From assembly GCA_015680685.1 (NCBI GenBank), contig MNCI01012642.1, positions 600,800 to 664,799 on the forward strand: a DNA stretch of 64,000 nt, written 5' to 3'. Position 1 is the stretch's first letter. Each line of letters begins with the position of its first letter. Origin of the DNA: Gnetum montanum. Its lineage: Eukaryota > Streptophyta > Gnetopsida > Gnetales > Gnetaceae. Of this stretch, positions 24,110-37,139 are shown in pieces. A program made the translations under genes and the position numbers. The notes under the pieces were generated by a model. It ran no database searches and had not been told where the DNA came from. It worked only from the letters and a program-made list of their open reading frames with translations.

Positions 24110-24904
24110 GGGAATCGTTTTTCCAGGTTTAGAACGAGGAAGATAGTCAAAGGGACTTCATTTGTATCAGATCAATTCTAGATGTTGACAAAATAAGGGA
24201 TGAAATAAATTGTGATATATTCCACGCCATTCAAACCTTCAGGGTTAAGAAACGAACGGTTTAGGCTGCTCCCATTAAACAACGATAAGCCGTTGTAAGT
24301 GATTCTAACGTAAGTTTGTCTGAACGCAGTTGAATGATTCAACATCAATTATCAAATGTGAAGTAGACGTCGGGGCGGCCAGGGATTCTGAAATTTTGTG
24401 CAGGACTGCGGAGTGCCGTTCAAGTCTTCGGCTTATTTTTCATGAAAAGTAAATGACCCAGTCATGAATAAAGCCGTAAGATTGTGACGGATCTTTGTAG
24501 AATCAAATATCATATTGAAAGTTTTTAACGAAAATTAAGCTGTGAACCAGTGTTCCCAATTCAAAATTTAACTAGATTCAATCTTCTTGTATTTGTTTTA
24601 TTGCACAATTGCAATTTAAATACCGTTGAAGAATGGACGGGCAACTACGGTTTGTCTACAGCTGCTTTTGAAATGTTGTTCTGTACCTTGTGAACTAAAT
24701 GTATTTTGCTTTTCTTTTACTCCTCATTCGTCAACTGCCCATTGGTCATAAGGTTTATAGATTTTTTTTAAGAAATTATTTTGTTTTCGAGCATGAACAA
24801 CCTGTCAGTGCAGTGGCAGCTTGATTGCTAATTTGTTGGTTTTTGTCCTTCAGTAGCTAATGAGTTTGACTTAAAACTAAGGCATTGTTATACTTGAACA
24901 ATGT
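24110..24904 (-). promoter_or_regulatory. CRK2 upstream region
   Basis: This contains the single-copy equivalent (about 24190-24470) of the 313-bp unit amplified at CRK1, and a distal block at about 24490-24900 shared with 19490-20290. An AGTCAA (TTGACT on the sense strand, a W-box variant) is at about 24145. No clear TATA box was chosen. Confidence 0.45.
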
Positions 24905-25030
24905 TGAATCTACTTCCAAGCACAACAGCCCAACATGAAAGCATCTAATTTTCATGTAAACAACTGGATCTAACGGTTCCATCTACTATGTCCATAACAC
25001 TCGCTTGTTGAAAAAGCCTCTGTCTGTAAA
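24905..25030 (-). pseudogene. CRK3 pseudogene, exon 7 remnant
   Basis: It matches CRK2 exon 7 (about 21480-21610), for example GGTTCCATCTACTATGTC and TTGTTGAAAAAG, but with internal deletions. It is the 3' end of a third CRK copy that continues at 25455, 30290, 30975 and 48874. Confidence 0.75.
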
Positions 25031-25454
25031 AGGGAAAATTTTCTGTTACGTAGGGGCTCGCAAAAAATTGCAAGTTTGGAACATCGCAGGACGCCCATTT
25101 TGGGATACATGGATATTTTGGGCATCTAAAATATACTTAAGGTACTAGCTACAACTCTTTACTTTGTTATAAAACACTTACAAAATGCTTTGTTGTTTAA
25201 ATTATAATGTAAATTTGGGAAATACTTTTAGAATAACAAATTTATTTATATAATTTTCCATAGCATGGAACCTGAATATCTTAGACAAAATTATTCTTCT
25301 TCACATTTCTATTGTATCCCCATAACTTTCATAGAAGACCATCCTATACCCAAAATTGTTTAAGGAATTGTGCCCACATCCCATTGTCTTAAGAACTTGT
25401 GAAATACTAAAAAAATTTCTCTTGAAAACTCATTGGGTAGGTTAATATTTTTAC
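25031..25454. other. Intron-like filler of the CRK3 pseudogene
   Basis: This lies between the exon 7 and exon 6 remnants. It is longer than the CRK2 intron (about 116 bases), so it has gained unrelated AT-rich sequence. Confidence 0.4.
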
Positions 25455-25554
25455 CTCTATTAAAACACTTTACCCTTCATTAGATAGGTCAAGGTTTCCA
25501 TTCTTCTTTCCACTAACAAATTCCAACATGAGAACTCCAAAACTATGCATATCT
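25455..25554 (-). pseudogene. CRK3 pseudogene, exon 6 (first half)
   Basis: This is homologous to CRK2 21727-21825 (TAAAACACTTTACCCTTCAT; TTCCACTAACAAATTCCAAC). It is interrupted at 25554-25555 by a TE and resumes at 30290. Confidence 0.8.
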
Positions 25555-27039
25555 TGTTACACCCCAAAATAAACACTAGATAAATTTATGAAATCACTTA
25601 AAGGACATGAACTAATTACTTAGAAAACCATATAACTGATATAAAGTGCTTAGTCTCCAATATTAATCATCAAGAACTTTAATACACCAAATATGAAACC
25701 TTATAATCCAATAAGAATACTTGAACAAATCATAAAGAATAAAATACTTTACAAAATCCATGTATACCAACATTCCAAGTACAAATTGTTTATGCACAAA
25801 TTACAATAGACAAACACATCGGTCATTCTATAAATCCATAGTATTACTCCAATAGTACATCAAAGCTTAAGTTCTGTATCTACATCACATCATCACTTTT
25901 GCTATGTAATCTGATCTACTAACTACATCTCACCTAGAAACTTCATCCAAGTTATCATCTATAATCTATATGAAACACATGCAATAAGGGTTAGAAAACC
26001 TTCATATGAGAGGAAATCACCTTAGTGCCACTTGGAAAAAGTTGGAAGATGGAGCCCATGCTGAAAAGCACACTCTTAAAACCAACAACAAAATCTATAA
26101 ACAAATTCATTAATCGAAATTATAAATACTTTACTTATCCATTAACTAAAACCATTAACAAAACCTTTCATGCAATATTCTATAATTAACCCATGATTTG
26201 CATTTACTAGTGATACTCTTGTAAGTTTCTAGCATCAAACATGGAATAACTATAAGATTGATACTAAATTAACTAGCCATCAAGGATTGTTTGGTGTGAC
26301 ATCTCACTTATCTAGGTCAACTCTCATGAATGTCTAGTGTCTAACTATTGGGTTAGTTAGCCCTCATGAATGATAAATGTTATGAATGACCAACTAGTAG
26401 GTTATATTATGGTTACTATCAACCCTATAGCTACTCTAGGTTCTTGCATCCACTATCACTTATGTTTGATGGTCTAACACTAAAGTTAACTATACCGTCA
26501 CCAACTATCCAATATCAACTCCTTCTAGAAATCATATTAGTTTATGAAACATTATTGATATTGACTACACACCACTAAGGTTGATGGTCTACCTCCAAAG
26601 TTAACTTTACTGTGCCAACTAGCTAATATTAGTAGCCTAGTTGTTATTTCCTAGCTTTTTAATATTTTGATTGTTTTCATACATACCTAAAATGTCTTCT
26701 AGTCATCATTGAATGAAGATGTTTTTTTCAAATGCTACCGCCATCGCATCATGCTAGCAAATATGAACAAGTTTTGTCATGAATTTTGTTGTGACCTTTA
26801 GATTTGTCATGAAGGTTGGAGTAACTGTTGCTACTGCTACCATTGGGAGAAGATGACATAAGAGAAAGATGGAATCAAAATGAAAAGTAGAAAATTGGTT
26901 GAGATGTAAGAAAGAATGGTGAAAGAAGGAATATTTCTTCTTCCTTGAATAACTAGTTAAGAGCAAAAATTCAACAAGTTAAGACCAAGTTTAGGTCTAG
27001 AAGCATTAAGAGATCCACCACACATAATCATAAGCAAGA

Positions 27040-27043
<4 letters not shown>

Positions 27044-27079
<36 letters not shown>
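27044..27079. repeat. (GA)n microsatellite abutting an assembly gap
   Basis: There are at least 18 GA dinucleotides, followed by eleven N (27080-27090). The true length is unknown. Confidence 0.95.
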
Positions 27080-28599
27080 NNNNNNNNNNNAGCATTACCA
27101 AGTATTTATAGGCACAAGAGGTAGGGTTTGGATAATTTCAAGAATAATAATCTAATTTGTAAGATTGGGTCACATGTATTCACAAAACAATTCAAATTAT
27201 TTGCAAGTAGCTATGTCCCATGGATTCATGTTACTAAGAAATACTAGAATTAATTCGCATCATCCAAGAGGGGGTTCTCGATATCCAAAGATAAAATAAA
27301 AGAATAACTACAATAAAGTTTAATTAAACATTTAACGTCTTTAGATTATATTCTTACATTATTCCAAAAACCTTAGAATAATATAAAATATGAAATGAAA
27401 TAATTTTAAAATTTCAACAATGGACCACCACCATCTTCCAACCTATTCTTCCCAAGAGACACTAAGCATTAGTAAATACCCAATTACAATAATAATAATA
27501 TTTGTAACTATGCAATAAGAGCAAGGTCAAAGGTCCAAACCTTAAGAAACATGTTATCAGGATATAATAAAACATGAAGACTCACAAAGAGGTCCAAGGA
27601 TCAGGCCTTATTAATAAATGAGGGGTTGTACTAAGATGTACTAATCATAAAGTATACCAATGCATGTAAACAAGAAGTCAAGGGAAAAAACCTTAGGAAG
27701 CACAACCATAAGCATAAGAAGATATTAGATCACTAACAAACCCCAATATATTGGATATCATATCCCAAAAAATAAATATATTAAAAATAAAAATTCAAAG
27801 TACAAAATTAGAGGAGTACTATAAAAAGGAGAAACTCCAAATTAATAAGAAGGAAAGACCTAATAGATTTGGGGATGTCTTTTTAGGTTTTCATTCTTAT
27901 AACTAATCATGAGAAACTTCTCCTTTGAAGTAGAAAATCAGAAATTCCATGAAAAAATTAACATTAGATGAAAGGGGAGGAGGCCCCCACCTTGTCAATA
28001 GAATGAACATTATCAAAAGATATTATCTCTATATCTTGACCAATAGCTGCAAATAAATTATTAGTAGTTAAAATATCTTGAACATGTTATCCATTTTAAT
28101 GATTTGATATGTAATTATCAATAGATAAACTTCTTAAACATGTTTTATGACAAAGAACAACTTGGAAAGCATATGAATCAACAATAGGTTTCTGTGAGAT
28201 CTTAGGAATAAACATTTATTTGTCCTTAGTCATTAAAGAATTATTTGAAATTGATTTGACCACAACCTTTTTCAAACGTACATTTTTTTAAATAATAGTA
28301 AAAGAAAAGGGTGGGCTAATTGTTGAAACATGAATAGAAGAAATTGTTATAGGATCTGCAACATATGTAGAAAAAACCTTAGTAGGATCTACAACATTTA
28401 TAGAAGAAACCTTAATAGTATTTGTAGTAGCTTGGTGCTAATGCAGTTGCATAGCCTTTTTTCATAGTAGAAAAAATCATTGTAGGATCTATAACATTTA
28501 TAGAGAAAACCTTAGCAGGATCTTGAACATTTATAGAAGAAACCTTAGTAGTATTTGTAGTAGGTTAGTGCTTATGTAGTTGCATCATTCTTTTTCGCA

Positions 28600-28665
28600 A
28601 CATAAAAGGACATGAATCAAACAAATGACCCTCTCGATGATAATAGTGACATGGGTTTGGAAGAT
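28600..28665 (-). pseudogene. Gag zinc-knuckle remnant
   Basis: The minus-strand reading is PCHYYHREGHLFDSCPF. This fits CX2CX4HX4C with the second Cys changed to Tyr, followed by CPF, as in plant LTR-retrotransposon nucleocapsids. The surrounding frame is broken. Confidence 0.55.
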
Positions 28666-29363
28666 TGTAATAAACAAACTTCTACACATAATCAATTTTG
28701 TCTACACAAAAGAATTTCTCTCTTAAGTGAATTAAGATTCAACTTAATCATACATTGAATTCTACAGAAACTACTAGTTATAGCCAGGGTCTCAAAATGC
28801 TTGATTGGTCCACTTCAAGAAATAATATCCCTTTCAATTTTTTCAAAAACCAATGAAAGTTTCAATAATTCAATAAAACAATGAACCCTTCAAAATTCAA
28901 GAAAAGATGGATTAAAAGAGAGAGTACTTTTGAATAATTAATAAGACATGTTGATGATTAAAAACACCAATATCAATGGCCTTAGAAACAATTACCGAAT
29001 TAGCAAATCCTACCAACATAAATGAGTTTAAAAAATAATATACATGAATAACATCTAATCCTTGATCTTTTCAAACTAGATTTAAATGACTCAAAAAGCT
29101 TGAGGAAGGAGGTAAGTAACCTAGAATTTTCATAAAAACATACCCTCTAAAAATTGTTTGAGTAATAGATTCATATAAATGATCAAGTAACTCGTAGAAT
29201 ACCAAGAAGTAATGGATCCTCTTGAAGGATCACATACTGTATCTGGCAACATTACATATAATTCCAAATAGGTTTGCTAGAGAAATATTAGATGTACTAA
29301 GAAAATCAGATTCATTGAAGTACTTCAAAAACTTCCTGTGCCACAATATATTATTAACATGAT

Positions 29364-30194
29364 TGATGAACCGCGATATCGGATCCACGATATTGGGTTT
29401 GCAATATCAGAGGCTGCCAAGCAATATTAGACATCTGATGTTGGAACCTATCTCATTGCCTATAAATAAAAGGTAGGCACACTTGGTTTGGGCAGTAGTT
29501 GCTTAGTCCCTTACCCGAACTCTTGTAGTTTTTCCTTTCCAGAGTTAGAATTATTTCTGAGTGCCTGCAGTAGGAGTCATAAAGTGAATGGATCTTTATT
29601 TGAGCATTGTGTACCTAAGCACACCTTGTGTTCAGAAATAAAGATGAACTTTGTGATAAACCTTGCAGCATTCAGAATAGCTTATTTATTACCCTTAATG
29701 TTATTTACAGTTCTTTAATGATTTTATTAGTTAATTAATGTTGCTTTTATTGATTTGTTAATTCTCACAAGTAAGCACACTCAATACGACCACTTTGAGC
29801 ATACGTGGAACACTTGGTAACCCAATAACGACTAGTGTTTGATAATCCCAGTAGTGTTACACTGGTTCAGGATGTGTACGGAGAGTGGGAACGGATGCTA
29901 GTGTTAGGACTAGTTAGAACCTAGCTAATTAGTTAAATTAAATTAGTTACTTAATTATTTCATTTCTCCCTTTTTAGCACTAGGACATAAAACATAAAAA
30001 GCATAAAAATCATATACCTCAAGTTTGCTTAATCATACAATCGGGCCATACGAGTAAGCTTGGGAAGACAACGATCACCTAACCCATCCTTGTTCTGTGA
30101 AGGCGCATAAGCACTTAGTCTTTGGAGTTCGATTGGATTGTGTGTAACACTCATGTTCATATGGTTGAGTGTAGGGACACCTCACTGCTTATCA
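29364..30194 (+). repeat. Solo LTR, GATATC-array family
   Basis: It runs TGATGAACCGCGATATCGG...TGCTTATCA and is flanked by a perfect 5-bp duplication ATGAT (29359-29363 and 30195-30199). The U3 array is at 29372-29440, the TATA-like TATAAATAAA at about 29461 and AATAAAG near 29637. It is inserted in the TE that split CRK3. Confidence 0.9.
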
Positions 30195-30289
30195 ATGATA
30201 TATTAAATATACTCTTATGCTTAAGAACCAAGCATAAGAAAATAAATAACAAACCTAAGATCCTATGTTTGAAACATTAGGGTGTTACA

Positions 30290-30344
30290 CATATGCTTTA
30301 ATAGATAATTAACCTTGCATTGCATACTCTAGGATCATTCCTTG
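30290..30344 (-). pseudogene. CRK3 pseudogene, exon 6 (second half)
   Basis: This continues 25455-25554. TAGATAATTAACCTTGCATT matches CRK2 21834-21853. The exon ends in non-homologous sequence, so exons 5 to 3 appear to be deleted. Confidence 0.75.
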
Positions 30345-30974
30345 GCTAAAGTCCCTCCTAGCATTAGAGGTAAAATACCAAACTCCAAATGTCACAAGAG
30401 AATGATCTAGTTCTAGAAAGTGCATCTCACAAGATTTGGGATAGCCAAACATGTACCAAATGACGGGATTATTGCTTACTATATAATCGAATATAAACAT
30501 ATTTTAATGTAGAGTAGTACTAGTCAAGGCCAATAGATTCTTCACATGTAAAAACATAAGCAAATATCAACAGGAGTTCTGAGGTAAGATTGTAAACATC
30601 TCAAACACCATTCATCCGTCAATGTTCCACTTCTTCCAAAGTAATAGGGATAAACCATATCCTACTTAATGTTAGAGAGTGTAAGAAATTTGTAGAGTGT
30701 AATTATACACCTTCACTTTCAACTACTAGCAGGCCTAAGGTAGGCAACATATCCCATTAGGATGAGATCCAATGGGTGGGAGGACAAGGGGGTCTAGGGT
30801 AAGAAAAGGGGAGGTGAGGAGAGATAGGTGTTGGAACCTAAAATAATTGAAACATATGTACACCCCAAGATTTATAAAAGTTTATAACTCAGTGTTACCT
30901 AGTAGAATCAAACTTGTGATCTGGGGCTACTAAGCCAAGATCCATACCACTAGGCCAACACCTCATCATTAAGA
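30345..30974. other. Non-homologous filler within CRK3, with a tRNA-like SINE at its end
   Basis: The expected exons 5 to 3 are absent. At 30903-30957 the minus strand reads TGGCCTAGTGGTA (A box) and AAGTTTGATTC (B box), about 40 bases apart, consistent with a tRNA-derived SINE extending toward lower coordinates. Confidence 0.45.
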
Positions 30975-31218
30975 TTACTAATATATGATTACTATTCTTG
31001 GATTCTTTGCATATGAATAATTCATAGTTGTAAATTTATCGACATTATCATCCTATCCTCATCTAGAGAGAAATATTAAAATATTCTATATTAGCATACT
31101 ATGATATTAAAATATTCCTATGACATCACTTTTATTAGTAGATTCCCTACATGATAATGTTAATAAGATTATCAAATGAATTACAATATCATACTATCCC
31201 TATAATTTTTTTGAACAC
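30975..31218 (-). pseudogene. CRK3 pseudogene, exon 2/intron 1 remnant
   Basis: It aligns with CRK2 22890-23110 (TCCTATCTTCATCTAGAG versus TCCTATCCTCATCTAGAG). It is cut at 31218 by the outer retrotransposon and resumes at 48874; AACAC flanks both sides. Confidence 0.8.
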
Positions 31219-32073
31219 TAATGAGTGGCTAGGTACCCCTACGCTCAACCATACAAATACAAGCATTCATGCACGATTAGGTCAAACTCTGCAGATGAGC
31301 TAGATGTGGTATCTAGATAGTTACATGTTGATCGTAGTTTGCTATCTTCCCACTTGGACTAGTATTTACTTTATCATGTATGGTTTAGTCTAGAGTAAGG
31401 TGAATAATGGGATCCTAAACTAATGCTACTCCTAGAGATGATGGAAAATAATCTTGACTTAAGCTAATAGGCAATAAAAGTGAAATCTAAACTAGCCTAA
31501 GTGCGATGAGCATCCATCCTCAATCATCTATGCGCATCTTGGACCTCGTGTACTACTTTTGGGATTACCAAGCGCACATTACTTGAGCACTCCTAGATAC
31601 GCTATTAGGTTACCAAGTAGTTACACTTAAATATTTGTGATTAAGTTGTACACATTCCACATTTAACAACAGGAATAGTAAATGATGATAAAGAAATATT
31701 AACAAAGAAAACAATAGATAACAATTAAAAATTAAAGAAATTAAAAGCTAAGTGAATGCTACAATGATGGAGTAATCTGGATCTTTATTGTCAATCATGT
31801 GCCTGTCCAAGTATGTCATACTCGAATAAAGGTTCCGTACAATTACAATCATCACATTGTGAGCATGCATTGGGGAAAGAACTGAAATTAACTAAAAATT
31901 GACAAAAAGACTCTACCCTAAGACTTACCCCCTTCTTGTGTGCCCAAATGTTATATTTATAGGCCTACACAGGAATCATGATATCATGTATTCAATATCA
32001 TTATCCAGGCTATGATATCGTGTACCTGATATCGAGGATCCAATATCGGTGCCTGGAAAACCACGATTCATCA
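31219..32073 (-). repeat. 3' LTR of the outer element
   Basis: It reads TAATGAGTGG...CACGATTCATCA (the first TG is mutated to TA). The GATATC array is at about 31978-32052 and a TATA-like site lies near 31953. PPT-like TATCCCCATGACTAAAT follows at 32074. Confidence 0.9.
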
Positions 32074-32489
32074 TATCCCCATGACTAAATAACAACTTGT
32101 CCTTGAGTTAGACAAAATGAAAACAAATTCAATTGATTACACAGTGGATAGGTATGAGATTATTGACTAATTAGGAATTACTCATGTCATAGTGTGGGAT
32201 TGAACAAAACAAAATTGGAACACAGACACAGAATTGCAAAAAATAAAATTTGTTGGAACTCATGTGATTCTTGGTGGTGGTGGCTCCTCCATGGGTCTCT
32301 TCCCCTTATCTTGTGCTCTAGGCTTTGGAAATGGATGTCTCTGAAGGAGCGCCTAGAGCTTTTCTTCTTCAATTTGGGGATCTTGTGCCATCCATGCTGA
32401 TGCTCCAATGTTCGATGGAGTTGGCACCTCCCATGGGCACAACAATTGTAGAAACATATAATTGGCCTTGACATACCAAGGCCTCAAAC

Positions 32490-35056
32490 AATCATTGTTC
32501 CTTTTCATAGGCTCCAGCTTTATTCTTGCATTCTTGGTAGTTTGTGAGCTATCGAGCTAAATATGCCGTGACATCTTTCTATCCTTGGTAGCTGGTCTTG
32601 ATCACCTCTAATTTAGAATTTGCTACTTCTAATCTCTACAATGTATTCTTGTGTTGAGTAAATTTTGTTTCATATTTAGCATAGGTGGTTGCTACCTGCT
32701 TCTCTAGTTTTATTCTCAAGCGTTCTACTATCAACATGGCTAAGCTAGCATACTGCAAGTTTGCCAACTCCATGTACTTCATGAGATCTTATATCTGCAG
32801 GTCCCAACTTTTCAGTTCTGCTTGGTGGGCAAAGACATAAGTATCCAATATGACCTACCGATTAGCGTTCTGAGCACTGAGAGTGTTAATATGGGCTTTG
32901 ACCATATGGATTTCTTTTTCAATCACATGTTTGTACATCCCCACCTAATCTCTGAAATACTCTTTGAGCTTCTCATGTCACTTGGCCTCATTCAGCCACG
33001 TGCTTATTTCAATCTCCATCTTCTAGTAAATCACACATACCTCCTTCATTGAGAGGATTCTATTCTCTCTGGCCAAGCGATTCATATCTTGGTTGACCTT
33101 TATTACTTGTTCTTGCACTTATTGAAAATTTTTCTCAAGAACATTCTTTTATTTTTCTACTGTGGTCAATTGGAGATTTTCGACAGTGAGACATTTATTT
33201 TCTTCTTGTGAGGCATTGAGTGCTTTGGCATATGCATACATTTGAGCTTGTGCTTTGGAAGCATCCCAATCAGCCTTTTCTTTTTCTTCTACCACTTTTT
33301 ATTCTCTTTCAACAATTTAGTTAGCTGATCTGTTCAAAAGGATTCTAGTTGGTCTACAGGGATGAATTGGGAAGGATCCCGCTGTGTAGCTTACAAGGTG
33401 ATGAGCTTTTCTTGGAGTCTTTTTAACTCCTCCTCTGCTTGTTTGACCCTCATCTCTGCCATGACCAACTTCCTTTTTGTAGAGATGAGGTTTGACTGTG
33501 TTGCTGTGACATTTTGAGGGATGTCAAACAAGGATGTCATCACTTGTCATGTCTGCAGCAATTGATCTAGAACATCCTCATGATTTGCAGGAGTCATTGA
33601 GGAACTTGCCAAGGTTTGAGTATTGCATGCTCCTGTAAAATCTTCCAGTGGCACAATAGGAACATTAAATGATTCTTTAATGTGGTTTTTGACCACTTCC
33701 ACTACTCTCGTTGCATCCTGGTGCTGCATGACCACTATTGTGGCACCTTCACCAGTTTCTAATTACACTTGAAAAGATGTAGCATTTCTAGAGATTTTTT
33801 GTGACCAGTGTGATTCCCCTCCTCCTGTTTGGATGGACACCTTGCCTCATGCATGATCAATTGAGACTGTGGATCATACAACATCATCAATGACCCTCAA
33901 GAGATTTTCTTCATCATGACTTCCCCAACTAACCACTTCAATGATGGCTCTGAGATGGCTCATCGATAGTCGATAGTCCTATGATGGTGGTGACAGTTGG
34001 TCTTGCTAACCTATAGGTTGTATGCTAGGCCCCGCTTCTTATTGTTGACTAGGCCTTATGTTTGGAAGTTGGCTAGGCCCTACAGTTTTAGGTGTAGTGG
34101 GCCCTGCTGTCTATTCTTACTCAGGCTCCAATGTCTCATCGACATTTTTCCTTAGGGCTTGTGGCTTCAATAATTCAGCAAATGAGGCATTTTAAGCCTT
34201 TCTAGGGACATCATTTTAAGCCTTTCTAGGGACGTCGGCACAGCTTCCTAATTGGGCAAGGAAAAGGTAATGTGAACTTCCCTATCTTACGTTCTTCAAA
34301 CTGCCTTAAAATGTTTGTGAGATATAGATGGGGTAGGTTGGAATTAACCTTGCCCATCAAGATGGAACTTCCTCTAGTTGCATAGGTAGAAATTCTATTT
34401 AATACCTTTGTTGAGAAAATGTGATATGTGTCAATTTTGAAGTAGATCCTCTCTTGTAGTATGAGTTTTTCATATGCTTTATCCTCCTTGCCATACATCC
34501 TTTTTAACCATATCTTGTGTGCATCTGCATCAGAGTGAGTGGATAGGTGAACAACCTTGGGCCTTGTGTTTGGAAGATTCAACACTTCCAAAATGGCCTT
34601 GGTAGAGAAATCTACTAAAATCCCACCAATATCCACGGTGGTGCCTTCTTCCTTGTTGTGCCAAAATTGGTATGTCTTCCATAGGTACCAATCACCACTC
34701 TATGAGAGAATAGGCCACAATGGAGATGCTTTAAGTTGATCTCTAATAGCTTCAGGGGAAAATTCAGTAAAAGGTCCAAAATTGAGTTCCACAATCACAG
34801 CTGCTAATGTGGACCTTTCACAAATTACTTGAACATATTCTGGAGAGAACGTGAGACATTGTCTCTATTCAAGTACCTTGTCATCTCCACCTTTGGCATG
34901 CCATGATTACATAGTAGCAAGAGGTTCTTGATGAATGTTGAATGATTATGCCTCCTACTCTATATGTTCTTCAGGAGGTGCTTGGCCTCTGCTTCTCCTT
35001 GGCCATTTGGATGCACCTTGAGAGGGTCCTCCTTGTTGTCCTCTTTTAGGAGCCAT
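32490..35056 (-). pseudogene. ORF2 of the outer element (coiled-coil protein, unknown function)
   Basis: The minus-strand ATG at 35056 opens a MAPKRGQQGGPSQGASK basic N-terminus. It is followed by a globular part with VELNFGPFTEFSPEAI, WPILS and YQFWHNKEEGTTVDIGG (around 34640-34850), then a conserved stretch ERIYFKIDTYHIFSTKVLNR (about 34390-34450) and SSILMGKVNSNLPHLYL. About 600 codons of charged heptad-like sequence follow, predicted coiled coil. Several in-frame stops and a 26-bp duplication (about 34180-34235) break it. It occupies the place of pol but has no RT, RNase H or integrase motif. Homologues are in the inner element and element A. It may belong to a plant-transposon accessory protein family; I am not sure. 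Confidence 0.6.
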
Positions 35057-35555
35057 TTGCAATCACATGGGATCAATTATCAGTAAGGCTATTTACAAAA
35101 TTAGATTAATACCTTACTTCTTACCCTTAATAGATTCATTTCTTGCTTAGTGTGATTTAGAGTTAGAGATTTTCATGAAAATCCCCCTAAAAGTTTTGAT
35201 ATTGGACCCAATTTTGATTAGGTGACTCCAAAAAATAATTTTCATGGTCTGGGTGAAGAAATAAAATTAATTTGGCAAATGTTTTTAACATTTTTAAGGT
35301 CACTTATCCTTGATAATATCCTTAGAGTAATGAGGAATTCCAAAAAAACTACATGTGACTTGAAGTGTACCCTTCCCCCATGACTAAGTTAAACGCTCCA
35401 AGTTTAAGTAAGTTCGATCGAAATGAGAATCAGAGCATTAATGAGCAAGTGATTGATGTTTGAATGATAGGTGCGCAAGCTACAAAATTTTTGGAAGAAA
35501 ATTTCAACAACTCCCCTCGCATGAACAATGAAAAATGACATTAACATGTGTGGGA

Positions 35556-35575
35556 GGGGGGGGGGGGGNGGGGGG
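35556..35575. repeat. Poly-G tract with an N
   Basis: A run of G is interrupted by N at 35569, beside the internal promoter-like array. The run length and its neighbourhood may be misassembled. Confidence 0.9.
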
Positions 35576-35589
35576 ATGGGGCACCATGT

Positions 35590-35720
35590 TTAGGGATCCA
35601 TATATATAGTTTTTGTAGATGACATATCGCGTACTCACTAGTGCAGACTCGATATCACGTTAGACCCGATATTGGGTACTTGATATTGCAACCCTTCTAA
35701 AATAGGGTACTTGGCAAAAT
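35590..35720 (-). promoter_or_regulatory. Internal promoter-like array (GATATC units + TATA) before ORF2
   Basis: On the minus strand four AATATC/GATATC units (about 35625-35695) are followed by CTATATATATGG (about 35600-35612). This copies the arrangement of the element's own LTR U3. It lies about 550 bases upstream of the ORF2 ATG. Transcription from here is an inference. Confidence 0.45.
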
Positions 35721-35879
35721 TGATAAATTTTTGAATTTCCAAGGCCAAAAATGAAGGATTTAGGGTTTATTTGAAAGATCTTGGGTAACGTTGAAGAGAC
35801 CTGAAGGCACCAAAAGTGTAATGAAGTGGAATTTTACAATGAAATTCCTAAATAGGGTGAGGAAAAAGGACATGTAGTG

Positions 35880-36310
35880 GTGTACAAGAACATTTGAATT
35901 AAAATGATGATAAGGGAAAGGATAACTTTAGCAATGCAGTACTCGAAGGGCATAAGATGATGTGATGATGATGTGCAATGATTGCAAATTACAAAATTTA
36001 TGCATGTGGGTCCTCCCCAAAGTAGGTTCCTACCTATCATGTTCTTACGTAACCATACCTTAAAATGTCCATAGGAACAAAAAGGGTTAAATGTAATCCA
36101 CACCAGTGAAACAAAACACACACATGTAAATACCACTGCGATGAGGTATGAATCCTATGCGACATAAGACACAAGTCAAAAATACATGGACAACGAGATG
36201 AGACGAATCAAATAAGGGATTACTAAAATTGGGACATGAGGTAACTGACCCTAGTCACAGTGAATTCTAAGTGTAGGGCATGATTAATGTGTCATTATCC
36301 CATCACTCCA
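35880..36310 (-). other. Conserved non-coding block, outer element
   Basis: A stretch with the core GTGGGTCCTCCCCAAAG (36006-36022) and an AGGGTTAAAT phrase is shared with the inner element (42840-43290) and, more weakly, with Q (55080-55460). No frame is conserved, so it may act as RNA or DNA. Confidence 0.5.
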
Positions 36311-37139
36311 AAATCAAGACCAAGTCCATTCCTCTAATCAATGACATCACATTGTTTCATCCAATGATGGACAACCATGAGAGCACCATGACAGCAAGGC
36401 ATACGATCACTTGGTATTTTTCCCAAGGAAGGAGTGATTTGGAATTGCTTTGCAGCATGTTCTTCTTTGGTCTTTTCTTTTCTATTTTATTTCTTATATA
36501 TATATATATATATTTTCTGGCCACTTTTTGCACTTTTTCTTTTCCAAAAGTGATTTGGAGAAGCCACCAACCTTCAGGCATGGGTGCATGTCTTTCTAGT
36601 GGTACCCCCAGAACAACATTGGGGTTCTTTAGTTAGTGCCTTTATTACTCTTACTCCCATTTTTCATTAGATCTACAAGGACCTTAGTATAACCAGGTTG
36701 CATGATAGCACCTACAAATGTCACCAAAGAGAATCTACAAGTCCCCTTGATGTTACACCCTAGCCATTCCCTCTTAGTCCATCATTTTTTGCTTTGGGCA
36801 TAATGAGCACAAAATTTCTTTAAGTTTTAATGATGACAAGAATATCATTGTACCTAGAGTAGAACCTCTTATTAATAAAATGGGTTGGTGGATGTTGTGG
36901 GCTCACTGTCCAAATAATTAGTTACTTGAGACTTGATAGCACAGAGCAACACCTCACCCAACAAGTCATATGAGTATTTTATTCACATATGAGATTGCCC
37001 TCAAAAAGATAAAACAACAAATTAAAAATGAAAAACTAGAAAACAAAAAATTGTAAAATCAAAGAAAAGGAAAAAAACATTTACTAATTCTACTTGTTAG
37101 AATGGAGGATATGTCCCATAACTAAACTTTTGAGCATGG

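Larger units (their letters stand above)
25555..30289 (-). mobile_element. TE with TGTTACACCC...GGGTGTTACA ends inserted in CRK3
   Basis: The segment splits the exon 6 remnant of CRK3. Its termini are perfect 10-bp inverted repeats, TG...CA as in LTRs. A gag-like zinc knuckle is legible on the minus strand near 28600-28660, so it derives from a retrotransposon, but I find neither two matching LTRs nor pol. CATAT occurs at 25548 and directly after the right end at 30290, offset by two bases on the left, so the target duplication is imperfect. It contains an assembly gap and the solo LTR 29364-30194. Confidence 0.5.

Noticed and set aside
36280-36636. 118-codon plus-strand frame with a hydrophobic, Tyr/Ile-rich middle
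   Set aside because: The hydrophobic part is translated from a TA microsatellite near 36497 inside the non-coding middle of the outer element, antisense to the element.
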